Positions 34,357-45,802 of a DNA stretch of 64,000 nt are shown here, one piece after another. Source of the DNA: Camellia lanceoleosa (lineage: Eukaryota; Streptophyta; Magnoliopsida; Ericales; Theaceae); the NCBI GenBank assembly GCA_025200525.1, contig CM045767.1:121756346-121820345 (forward strand), in the 5' to 3' direction. The notes beneath the pieces are model-generated. The model saw nothing but the letters and a program-made list of their open reading frames with translations. It made no database searches and was not told the DNA's origin. The translations under genes and the position numbers were made by a program. Numbering within the stretch: position 1 is the stretch's first letter; each line of letters starts with the position of its first letter.

Positions 34357-37300
34357 TCATTCCTCCCTCTTCCTCTTCATTTTGCTTGATTTTAGCTGAT
34401 TGACGTTAAAACCGTGCATCTTATTAAAGAGAGACAAATCAACTTGCCAATTGTATTCCATTTTTAACACAGTTACTGGACTTGAAGGCCAAACCATTTT
34501 CTCTTCCATGATCTTGTGGCACTTGATTAGATCATCCTATATAGTAGTAAAAGAAAGATTATCATATTAGCAAGAAAGTGTATATGTTGCATCGGATTCA
34601 AACAACAACCAACCGTGTTTCATTGTGTGTTTTTGTTTTTTGTTTCTATTTTTTATTTTCAAAATTTTTTTCCAAAACCGACCCACTTTTTAGGAAACAC
34701 CAAAATATTATTTTTGTACCCCCCAAAAAATAACAATATAAATAATAAAATTATCACTCTCTCTCTATGATAGTTTACGTTTTAGATAAGTTAGTGTCAA
34801 CCATTGAATAGGGTTGAGTTTTTAACAATTTGCTTTTGAACTTTACAAAATGAACAAACAAAAAAATATTTTTTGTTTTTTTGTTTTTTGTGTGCGCATG
34901 TGTGTGTTTTAGAAAATGCCAATTGTTTTCAATTTTTTGCAAAAATAAATTTTGAAAACAACTGTCATGTTTGCTATATAGTGGGTTGTTTTCGACATCT
35001 TTTTTAATTTTTTTTTTCTCCCCCAAAACCTGCTTTCAAAAACAATGAATTTTTTTTCCTTTTTTTCATAAAATGAAAACATAACCAAATAGGCCTTTAC
35101 CTTTTGATCTTCAGGAATGAGTCTGGTGACATAGTCAAGGTGGGCATTATATGTTGGTGATGGAAGTGAGTCCTGGATAACACATCTTAGAGCAGAAATG
35201 GCAACAACACATGGCCGGAACTCCACGAATTTAGAATCTGTACAATTTGATTGTTATAGTATTGTTTCAAGAATGGAAGCAAAATCATGAATTTCAACTC
35301 GAACCAATGAATTGTGATGGGATTATAGAATTCTTAAAAACTATTATTTTGCATTTCTTTCTAGTGGTTTCAAAAAGTGGTTGCCACCCTATTCTCATGA
35401 AATTTTGTTACCGTATGTTTTTTTTTTTTAGTTATCACATGTCGATTTTGCAGTTTGAATGAAAACATCTCGTAATAATTGAGTTTTAAACACATTTGAC
35501 TATAATGTTTTTTTTTTTTTTTTGGTTGATATTTTAGGTCCTCAAATCTCACCGAAAATTACATATATGCAATAGACTTTGGCTGAAAAATCTTAGATCT
35601 ACATCACTCAAGTTTTCAATATTCGAGATCTACAAGATTTGATTTGCAAACAACGTTAGATAAAATTAGATATATTTGTTCAAATAAATTTATTATGTTT
35701 TTCAGTGGATTCTTGTAAACGTAAATCGTGTTTTGTTTTAGGTTAATTTGTTGAACAAATGCTGGAAATACTATTGTTTTTACTTGCATTTTATGAATTT
35801 ATGTTAACGAATTACGATTAATAACAATCAAACCTTTTCATAGAAACTAAAAAATAGTATAAAAATCAGTAAATAAATTAGATCATATTTAAAAATTAAA
35901 CAAAATTCACCAAAAATTATTTTTAACTCCAATAAATTTAATTATGAAATAAAAACATGTTCATTGGTAAATTTTTCAACAGAAAAGATTACAATTTTGA
36001 TTGTTATTGTTACTCTATTTTTTTTACTACAATGGTTGCTTGATGCCTTTCTTTTCTCTCTCAAAATTGTGTGCAAATTGCAATGCATGTATCAGCATTC
36101 AAAACAACTAGGGTTATCCAGTTAGACTAATAGGGTAAATGTACTACATACATGCAAGTACAACCAAAAACATTAATGTACCCAAAATAAAATTAAAAAT
36201 TAAAAAATACAACCAAAGCATTGGAAAGTTGGTGGGGACTGGGGAATAGAGCACCCATAAAATTAATTTTTTAAATTTTAATTTGTATTTTTTTGATATT
36301 TTAGTTAATGCTCTCTTTTTAATTTTTTAAATGTACATAATCTAAATTTCCTTAAAAATTAAAATATTTATAAATAAATCTTTAAACAATTCAATAAATA
36401 CAAAATAAAAATATGTATTCAAGTTTTGTAATTTTTTTTAGCATTTATTGAATTTTTTTTAAAAAAAAATTATCATAAATTTTGTACTTTTCATTGTTAG
36501 GGACACGATTGAATTTGTCTGTAGTTTTCTTAAGAGCGTGGTCTTTGTTGAATTAACTAAAGGAGTTCATATTATATACAATACCAATTTTGATTAAGAA
36601 AAACCTAACATGATCTAAATGTGGATTAAAAAAAAAAAGCGTTACACAATTTCATTTTCATGTTCAGGTTAAGTGCCATGTCACTTTTATAATATAGAAT
36701 AGACATTGTAGGAATTCATATTACCAGAAAGGGTGCTCAGAAGTAGATCAGTGACTCTGGTAGTTAATTCTCCAAGCAGGAAAGAAGTGAGGGAATCAAA
36801 ATTCCACATCAACAGTTCTATGTATGAATAAGTTGTTACCGAGCCAAGTCGCCATCCTAGGGTTTTCAATAGTGTCAATTCCATCCGTTGGATCAGGCTC
36901 GATTGAAATGAATGGTCAAGATCTTCCATCTGCAATCACCATAACAATTGTGAATTAATTAACAGTGTCCAAAATTAATAATTAATAATAACATGAAGAA
37001 GAAGAATAATGAATAGTCACCTGAATTTCATGCAAAGGAAGATGGGTTGTCTCGCCAAACTTGTAGGCAACTGATAAGCATGCAATGGCCAGTAATTCAA
37101 CCATCCAATATTTCCATCCCTTCATATATATAATTTAAAGTAAGAAAGAAACTCTTAATCGAATAGTAATGGTAATATAACCAAAAAAAGAAGTTAAATG
37201 TAGGGACAGAAGAGAAGAGAAGAGAAAGAGAAAAAAAAAAAAAAAAAATTTAAATGGACTCTCTCTCTCAATTATCTCACTTAACCTCCATCAATTATAA

Positions 37301-38265
37301 AATTATAAAATTTTACATTAGAATATTATACTAAAAATAACATAATCTTCAACCCGCCAAAAATGTATATTTCTATAAAAAAATTCAACAATGCTTGGTA
37401 TCATGAAAAATCTTTCATGAAAATAATCATGAAAGCTTTGTGACCTTTAGATTACACTTAGAATAAAACACCACACACTAATCGAGGTAATCCAAGGATC
37501 ATAACTCTTTCATGATCATTTTCATGAAAAATTTTTCATGATCCCTAACTTTTCTCAAAAAAATTTATAACTAGGGCTTGAGAGGGTCAAGTACGATTCT
37601 ATAGTTTAGTGTAGTTAAGTGATATTTAGAGAGTTATTGTTAGCTAACTCTTAAGTTCTACTTTTAGGAGTGAAATGGAAGACAAAACTTAAATGTTTAC
37701 CAGGAGATGGTAAGAGTTCAACTTTCCTCTAGGTATTAATTTAACAACTAACGATTGATTCTGGTCGAATTAAGAAAAAAGAAAAAAAGACCACATTATG
37801 AAGATAAAGTGGAAAGGAAAGACAAAATGGTTAATCATATAAACACTTTCTCAACTATAAAATCATTCATTTGAATATTTTAACTATAAAATTAAATCAC
37901 TTTTAATTTAACAAAAAATAAAATAAAAATGTATTTGTACAGTTTTTTTTTTTTTTTTTTTTTTATAATTGAGAGATCTGAATATAAATTTTATAGTTAA
38001 AATCTTTTTTTATTTTATATGCAAAAAAAATTATATTGATAGTAATGAAAATATTATAGTAAATGCAAAGATTGTAGAAAAATGATCCTTACATATAATA
38101 AATTTTAAAAAATAAAATAAAACAAAGCAAAACAAAAACTGAAATTGAGATGGTGAGAATAAAAAAGTACTTACTTTGCATTGGTTCATAGAGAGGAATC
38201 GATCAAAGTAATTTGCAGCATTGAAAACAGTTTGGCACGACAGATTCAACCGCCTTTGAGACTAC

Positions 38266-38296
<31 letters not shown>

Positions 38297-38611
38297 TTAT
38301 ACCTCAAAAAATACATATATCTATATATGATGATTATTAAGATGAAGAAACAGGTTTTTATGAGTAGGTGGAGAACAAACCTTTAGAAGCCACTGCATTG
38401 CTCTGAACCTAGCTAAAATCAAACCAGAGGATTGAAGATGATCTTGGTACTGGGATTCAGGCGTGTAACCAATCTCCTTTTGGAGGCAAACATCAAAAGC
38501 TTGTTGGGAATCTTCCTTAGTCGTGTAAAAGGAACCACCATAGTTATGATTAAGGATCGTCGTAGTAGGACTCGTGGTAAGCCAGACTTCATCACAGAGC
38601 AGGCTATCCAT
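34357..38611 (-). CDS. CYCD7: Cyclin-D7 (CYCD7 class), 6 exons
   Basis: D-type cyclin: a regulatory subunit of cyclin-dependent kinase that promotes G1/S entry and binds retinoblastoma-related protein in the nucleus. Exons on the minus strand: 38611-38381, 38261-38175, 37119-37021, 36929-36725, 35237-35101 and 34536-34357. All junctions are GT-AG, all phases agree, there are no internal stops and the product is 312 aa. LLCDE at residues 4-8 is the LxCxE Rb-binding motif. The N-terminal cyclin box runs from about residue 45 to 165 (ARFRAMQWLLK, VFNAANYFDRFLSM, MVELLAIACLSVAYKFGE) and the C-terminal cyclin fold from about 165 to 270 (EFRPCVVAISALRC). The start MDSLLCDEVW and the arrangement resemble Arabidopsis CYCD7;1, a class linked to the stomatal lineage; that role is inferred. 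A TATA box lies about 40 bp upstream of the ATG. The gene appears intact. Confidence 0.93.
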
Positions 38612-38645
38612 AGTTTAAAGCTTTCTCTCTCGACTCGACTGTTAC

Positions 38646-38657
38646 AATATATATAGG
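38646..38657 (-). promoter_or_regulatory. Probable TATA box of CYCD7
   Basis: The minus strand reads CCTATATATATTG about 40 bp before the start codon at 38611, which implies a very short 5' UTR. A (GA)n tract at 38269-38296 lies in intron 1. Confidence 0.5.
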
Positions 38658-38659
38658 TG

Positions 38660-39394
38660 AATATTATGTATATAATCTGAAGAATTCAACAGGATGCATT
38701 GATAGATATGGGTACAAGAGAAATCATCATATCAGGTTATAATTTAGACTGTACTGTAAATTGTTTCTTTTTGATCACCATGGCTTGTTTTTCATATCGA
38801 TTGTACTTGCTACTCTACAAGCAGGAAATTGACGTGTTATATGTCTATATATATTGGAAGTTGAGCACACACGATACGTGTACACAAACGTAAGACAATT
38901 TATAACTGTCATTTCAAAAAAATATTTGAAAATGTATATGAAGAAGAAAAAAATTGAAAAAGGAAAATGAAAAATCCCCCTAAAAAAATCCCCCTAATCT
39001 CCCTAATTTCCATTTTTAGTAAACTGTTTTTTTTTTTTTTTTCTGTTTTCTTCTTTTTTTTTTTTTTTTTACTTGAAAAGGAAATTCGGGGGATTCGGGC
39101 TCCCCCAATTCGAGCTCCGAATCAACGCCCATTGAAAAAATAAAAGGGGTAATTTCAAATCAGTTGACATTGAGAAAATTATTTTCAAATTAATAATAAA
39201 CTTTACAAATATTAAAAAGTTAAATTATAAACTTTGTCATGAATATGTAAATAACTTTTAGTGTTCCCTCTTAGATGTAAATTACCCAAAATTAAAATTT
39301 GGAATCAGAAACTTGGACACTTACACAGACAAATTTATTAGTTTGAAAAAATGTGATATAAGGTCACACCAAATGAATTCTATAATTTATATAA
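38660..39394. other. CYCD7 upstream region, no gene
   Basis: AT-rich with poly-T runs at 39027-39070. No open reading frame with family similarity was seen. It presumably includes distal promoter sequence of CYCD7. Confidence 0.5.
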
Positions 39395-39825
39395 GATTAG
39401 GATTCCTCAAGTTCAAATTAAACTTGACCGTTATGTTAGGACCTATGGAACCTATCATAGATCTCATTTTGATAATTCGAACGGTTCATTTTATAAAATT
39501 TTCCATATATGTTATCCATGAAAAAATTAGGTCACTCCGATAATTATAGCATTTTCATTCTATCTCGGTTGTCTCTAAAAATAATGAATGATCTATCTTT
39601 TAAAATATAATTGTCATTTATTTTTTTTTATAAACAAAGGCACTAAAATGAATTATATTTTTGTCATGAATGATATACACAGAACACTTTATAAAGTAAA
39701 CGGTTCAGATCATCAAAATAAGACTCATGGTGGGTCTCATGGGCCCCAACACAACGGTCAAGTTTAGACTTTTAAATTTGAGAAAAACCTAATCCAAAAT
39801 TATAATAGTTCCCATAAATAGTATA
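39395..39825. mobile_element. Inverted-repeat element, about 430 bp
   Basis: The left arm (39395-39535) and the complement of the right arm (39665-39825) share AAACTTGACCGTTATGTTAG, CTCATTTTGATAATTCGAAC and ATGTTATCCATGAAAAAAT with a few changes. There is no coding sequence. A relative with the same 'tttgataattcgaac' words is at 41335-41680. Confidence 0.7.
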
Positions 39826-39837
39826 GATTGCTTAGGC

Positions 39838-40000
39838 TAAGTTTGGGAAGAACTTTTTAAAGACAAAATAAAAACAAAAACATCACATCCAACCCATAAT
39901 CATTACACTCTCTTCAAAAAAACTCAAAAAAAAAAAGCCAAAAAGTAACCAAACTTTTAAAAAAAGCCAAAAAAAAAAAAAAAACAACCCACTTCCCAGC
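39838..40000. mobile_element. MITE, same family as 33125-33354, reversed
   Basis: Contains CAACCCATAATCATTACAC, the complement of the core at about 33260, and ends CAACCCACTTCCCA, the complement of the family start. Several A-runs have expanded inside it. Confidence 0.65.
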
Positions 40001-41334
40001 GGAGATATATTTGATTAACATCTGGTTGGGTAACTGAAACTGCAGTTTTTGATTTGTCAGTTTTATTTTTTTGTTCTTCAAACTGAGAAGGGAAAATGTT
40101 TGGTAACCTGAATTTTTGTGGCTCGATTAGCTCGAATGTGTTAAAATAACGTCGATTTACACCCAAAACAATATCGTTTTGAGTGTTTCGAGCCATTCGA
40201 GCCATGATTTTTCGGGCCACCTAACATTATTAAACTAAGAAGTAACTAATAGGGAAATCTAATATTTGAAAAAATTATATTGTTATTGTAATTTTTTTTA
40301 AAAACTGAAATTCCGTGATAAAATTTCAACCAAGTGGTGTGTTTTATATGATAAAATAAATAAATATATAGAGAGACGATCAATATTTTCTATGATGGAT
40401 TCTTTTGCAATGGTTTCAACGACAAAATTTATAATAAAATTACTTTGTTTTAGAATATGTAATTTTAATGTCGTTTTAATTTTAATTTTAATTCAAATTG
40501 TTAGATTATGTAATTTGTTGACTTATCTTGCTGTAATACAATGTAGGGCTAATTACCCCAAAAAAAAAAAAGGAAAGAAAAAAAGTGTTTGACTTTTGAA
40601 ACAAAATAAATGTTAAATTTTTAATTTTATAAATTTGAATTATAATCTTTTGAGTTATTTTCAATTTAAACCATAAGCATATTATTGTTAGATAAAATCA
40701 ACAGAAAAATGATAAATTAGTCATTAAACTCAATATAATCTGTATAAAATATCTAAAATATCATTTTCGTTGAGTTTAATGACTAAAATATTATTTTTCT
40801 ATCAGTTTTACATAATGAAAATAGGCCTATATATTAGATTGAAAACAAATCAAAACTTTAAAATTTAAATTGATAAATTCAAATTTTATTTTATTTTCTT
40901 ATTTAAAAAAAATTTATTTTATTATAAAGATCCAATTTCGTTTTCTTTTTTTTTTTTTTTTTTGGGTAACTACTCTACCCCTAAGAAGAAGGGAAGGAAA
41001 TAGAGGAGAGAGAGTGGGGTAGGAGAAGTTATAGGGGATGGTTGTGTTATGATGTGAGATCATGATAAAGCAATGGAGGATGAGTGGTGTGGGTGGTGGG
41101 AGAGAGGATAATAAGAGATTGTAGGCGGTTGTAGGGGCGTGATACAAAAAATGTGGACACGTTTCCTCATGAAATGGGGTAAATGCTGTAATTTAGATTT
41201 TTATTTTTTAATTTTTTAATTTTTACGTTTGGTTTGGGGAATTTTGATTGCAGTAACCAATTGCGTGAGCACACGAGGACAGTCCTCTCTTTCCGTTAGT
41301 ATTCAATGAATTAGGATTTCCTTCTTACATTTTC
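40001..41334. other. No gene recognised
   Basis: AT-rich. A short stretch with GAGCCATTCGAGCCATG near 40190 and a purine/pyrimidine-skewed block at 40980-41110 stand out, but neither resembles a gene. Confidence 0.5.
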
Positions 41335-41680
41335 TTCTTGTATTTTTTACTTGTAGGTTCATTGGACTCATTTTTAGGTTTAATTTTGATAATTCGAACA
41401 GTTCATATTTTAAGATTTGTTCAATATATTATACCTGTAAAAAATTAAATTGATCGGATATTAGAAAGTATGTGCTTGAAAAACTCGAACTGAAAACTAT
41501 TTTTTTAAAGAATTTAATAAATAATTTTATAAATACATACTTTTTGATATTCGATTAATTTAATTTTTTACAGATATAATATACTGAATAAATTTTAAAA
41601 TATAAATAATTTAAATTATCAAAATTAAACCTGAAAGTAGGCTCAATAGGTTTGCAAGTAAGAAATACATGCAAGGTGGG
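41335..41680. mobile_element. Inverted-repeat element, about 345 bp
   Basis: Arms of about 130 bp: the left has TTTAGGTTTAATTTTGATAA and CTGTAAAAAATTAAATTGAT; the right gives the same on the complement (AGGTTTAATTTTGATAATTT, CTGTAAAAAATTAAATTAAT). It is non-coding. Confidence 0.75.
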
Positions 41681-41805
41681 GATCATTTAATGGCCGCCCT
41701 CCACTGCAAACCTTTTTCTAGTAACCACAGGTAGGTATGGTTTTAATTTTAGTTTGAAAATTTTAACTGGTTCCAAAAAAAAAAAATTAATTTAGAGGTG
41801 GTTTA

Positions 41806-41982
41806 GGATGACTTAAATAAATATATTTTTTGATTTTTTATGAAATATAAATTGTGTATGAGTTGGGTTTGAAATGTTATGTTAGAGAATTAATGTGACT
41901 TAAATAAAATAATGTGACTTAAATAAGATAGTAACTTGTTGACTTTTTAACTTTTTTAGATCATGTCAAACAAGACCTTAAT
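41806..41982. mobile_element. MITE, GTTTGGGATG family, diverged
   Basis: Left end GGTGGTTTAGGATGACTTAA with TTTTTTGATTTTTTATG as in 32903; right end AGATCATGTCAAACAAGACC. About 175 bp. Confidence 0.55.
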
Positions 41983-43286
41983 TTTGCTGAATTTTTGAGC
42001 TGATGCCAAATTAGTTTTTGTTAAGTCAAGTTTGAATAATTTGGTATTTCTATATAATTTTAGGCTTATTAAATTGAGTTGAACAAATAATTGATTGTTT
42101 AAATTTATTTTGAAAATTTTAACGAAGTTCAAAATATGTTTAAGAGTAGCTTGTTTACTTATATTTAATTCATGAATTTAAAAGGAGATTTGAAAAGAAA
42201 AAAAAAATAGATAATGTAAATGAAATATGATTACATTTTATACACTTTTTTCTTTTCTTTTTCTAAATCGCTCTCATTTTATAACCAAACACAACCTTAA
42301 CAAATTGAACTTGAATGAACTTTTAACGAATTGAATATGAGTTGAGTTCAAATTGTTTGGTTCGTTCAGCAAATAAAAAGAATAATGCTACTGTATTTGT
42401 AAGATATATAATTGGTAAGATTCATTCTATAGGTATAATTATAACAAATGAGATAATAAATCGAATATGGTATAGTCATTATAATATTATTCAAGCAAAA
42501 TCATCAATGGTTAGGAATTTAGGCTACAATTATTATTTGGACAAACCGTGAACATATAATTCTTCCCACGTAAGGCTCACAACTCTTACTGTCAGAGTTA
42601 AAGAACATACCTATGACACAAAATCAATGATGCATTTGATTTCCACTTTGAATGATAGTGTTACTTTATTTATACAAAAATTAATCATAGAACTGAATAT
42701 AACTTTCTAATATAAGTGTGAAATCTACCAAAAAAAAATAAAAATAGCATCTATTTTTTTTTGTTTTTGTATTTTAAAATAATTTATATTTGATTATGTG
42801 ATTGACTTTTATATTTCTAGACTTCTACCCTGAATACAAGTGATGTGTGCATAATTAAAATTAAGTTAATACATACAGTGTATGGTGCATACATATTTAT
42901 CATTTCATGATATTAAAGTTTACAACAATAATTCATCCCACTAAAAATACCACCACTAATAGCACTAATGCATTAAAAAAGTAAAAAAAAAAAAAAAAAA
43001 AATACAATTCCAAGACCAAAACATTACATCATTACTGGCGAGTCCCACTGCCATCTAATTAGTGGGAGCACTAATTAGTGCTCCCAAGCATTTTTCTAAA
43101 GTTTAACTGGATTATTTTTAGGGTAATTTTAACATCTCTTCTTAGAAGACATTTTAACAAGATTTAAAATTTCTACTAAAAAATTTTTAATAGAAATTTT
43201 TAACAAGATTTTTACCTTACAAGTTGTTAATAGAAATTTCACTAAATATTCTAGTTTAAAGGCTAAACGAATCGGAGGATAAATAA
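41983..43286. other. No gene recognised
   Basis: AT-rich sequence downstream of GID4. The only notable site is the 22-bp perfect palindrome at 43064-43085. Confidence 0.5.
43064..43085. repeat. 22-bp perfect palindrome
   Basis: Two half-sites GGGAGCACTAA and TTAGTGCTCCC meet without a spacer. The word CTAATTAGTG also occurs just to the left. It may be the remnant of an excised or minimal foldback element. Confidence 0.8.
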
Positions 43287-43288
43287 TA

Positions 43289-43570
43289 CTTCCTCCATTC
43301 CCAAATAATGGTCCTTTTTGAAAAATCTAACTCTTTTTGATAGGACAATTATTACACTTTAAAAAAATTAATTTTCTAAAATTACCTTTTGATAATACAT
43401 TTTTTTGAAGAATATCAATTTCATAATTATACTTTTTATGTTGTTAATGAATTTAAAAAAAGGACAAAATAAAAAATTTATATTATTTTTGTACTTGATT
43501 TTTTAAAAAGAATTAATATTTTGAAATAATGAAAAATGGAATAAGTGACTAATATTGTGAGAGGAAGGAG
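43289..43570. mobile_element. Stowaway-type MITE
   Basis: 282 bp between TA dinucleotides (43287-43288, 43571-43572), with ends CTTCCTCCATTCCCAAATAA and GAGAGGAAGGAG. This is the Tc1/mariner-derived Stowaway pattern. It lies about 250 bp downstream of the GID4 stop codon. Confidence 0.75.
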
Positions 43571-43816
43571 TAATTTTTCCACTTCAAAAGGAAGCGCATC
43601 ACATAGGTGGTTAATTTCATATCCTATTATGTTTACAGTCTCCATGTGCTCCCACAGCTTAACAAGCTTTATACTGCAACTACAAACCTCAACTTCACAA
43701 ACTTTACAGGGAAACAATTACAACAAAAAATCCAGACGGGTACCAATGCAAAATTGAACGTTCATAGCCTCGCAGTCCATCTAGTGCAAGCCCGGGAAAC
43801 AACCACTCACCTCCAT

Positions 43817-45768
43817 TTATTGCAACTCATATGAAGAAAAACTGAAACCTGACCTTCCTTCATTAGTGACTTTCAGCTCGAGTTTCTGAAATGGGCTGCA
43901 GATAACTTTGAACACATCTTCAACAATCATACGAAATATGTACAAGATCTTTTTAAACAAAAAACGTGAACTATAACACATGAAGTACAGGGAATACAAG
44001 ATCTGATTCACAAGGATGCATAAAATTCAATGGAAAAAGGAAAAGAATTGCAATAAAAAACATGGAGGTGGCCTACCTACTATTAGGATCGTAATAGAAG
44101 CCATTGATGGAGCCATCACTACAAGAGAAGCAAACATAGTAAAAACCAGCTATGGTTAACCCACAGTCAGTTCCAACATTCACAAAGTACTGCTCTTTCC
44201 ATCTCTGCACAGTCAAGTCAAAGATGATTGTGTGTAATTACTCAACCAAGTAAAATTGTTTATTGAATCAATTGAATTGAAAAAAAGTTACCATGAATAT
44301 GTATGGATAGTTACTCAGATCCAGAGATCTGCCGCCATCAACTTCCACTTGGCTCTGAAAAGACCAGAATCAATCAAGAAGGCACAAAACTTGCATATGT
44401 GTTATGTAGTAGCAGTACTATTGACTACTACTACTTCCCCCAAAGTACAGTGTCCCGTACCCAATCAGACACTGGATCTTCTATTTTTTACAATATTGAA
44501 GAAGAAATACATATTTGTTAGTAAGGAAACATTTCTAACCTATTATATTCACGAGAGATACAAATTTAATATTTTCTCTAAATGCTACTTAACTTCAAAT
44601 ACATTTCTACATAATTTACAACATTCATATTTAAAATATTATATAATATGTAATGTATATAATTGTTCATGCATCCTCGTACCCATATCCTACTTTTGGA
44701 TACATATCTTAGTATCCTAAGATTTTGGTTTATAGAAGTATGACATTTGGATTTGCACCCGCACCTGCACATGCACCTAAAACTTGTACTTGAGCCCATG
44801 TAACATAGCTTACCAGAAGTGGAGAGAAAGATGGAAACTTGGTCCAGTGCCTTGTGTCAACTTCTGACCTGTTAACAATTGAAAGAACGACCATGAGGGG
44901 AAAAGGCTTTCCCACCCTATAGAGCCAGAATTCAACCTCATCAATGATGGATTGTTATCTTAGTTACAAATTAAATGATTTCCATGCTAAAGAAAAAGAA
45001 AAAGAACATACGTTGCTTCCCATTTGCCAGTGAAGAATGTATAATTCTTCATATCAACAATTTCGCCTTCCCAGAAGGTTACAACCTGAATTACCCACAT
45101 ATACAACAGAAGAAATGAAACATTTGAAGAAGTTCACAACGGAAATAGTGAAAAATTTGACTGGATTGTTATGTTACTAGATCACAACAATAACAGACAA
45201 AAGGCACTATAATTTGCATACCCTCTAAACAGAGTTATACTCAGTAGCATATGTTATTAGCTTTACCTTCAAGTGATGTGTTCTTGTTTCACTTGCAAAC
45301 AAACAAACGAAAAACTAAACTAAAAATACCTAGGACAAAACTAGAAAACCAAAACCAACACAACAATCTGTATACATGCTGTACATTACTTGATCATAGA
45401 TATAATTCTAAAGTACACAACAGAAATTTGAACATATTTAAGAAGGAAAAGAAGACGAGTTATAAAGTGAATCTATGTTCAAAAAGAAAAAAAAGAAAAA
45501 AAAAGAAAAGAAAGCTATATATCTTTTTTAAACTAGTATAAATGGAGAAATCATAGTGGAATAAATAAGGCTATGTTTGGTAAGAGTTTCCAAAACTAAT
45601 TCTACCCTTACAGTCTAATCCTATGTTGATAAGAGTTTTCAAATCATGATTCCAAATCAATTTCAAAACACGTTTAGAAAACATGTTTGGTAAACTAGAC
45701 ATTTTTTGAATTTTTTGTCTACCCGATCGTCTTCCCAGATGTCTGGCCGGTTGATCGGAACAATACAA

Positions 45769-45802
<34 letters not shown>

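Noticed and set aside
39957..40220. 87-codon minus-strand open frame
   Set aside because: Half of it is MITE A-tract sequence and no homology is recognised.
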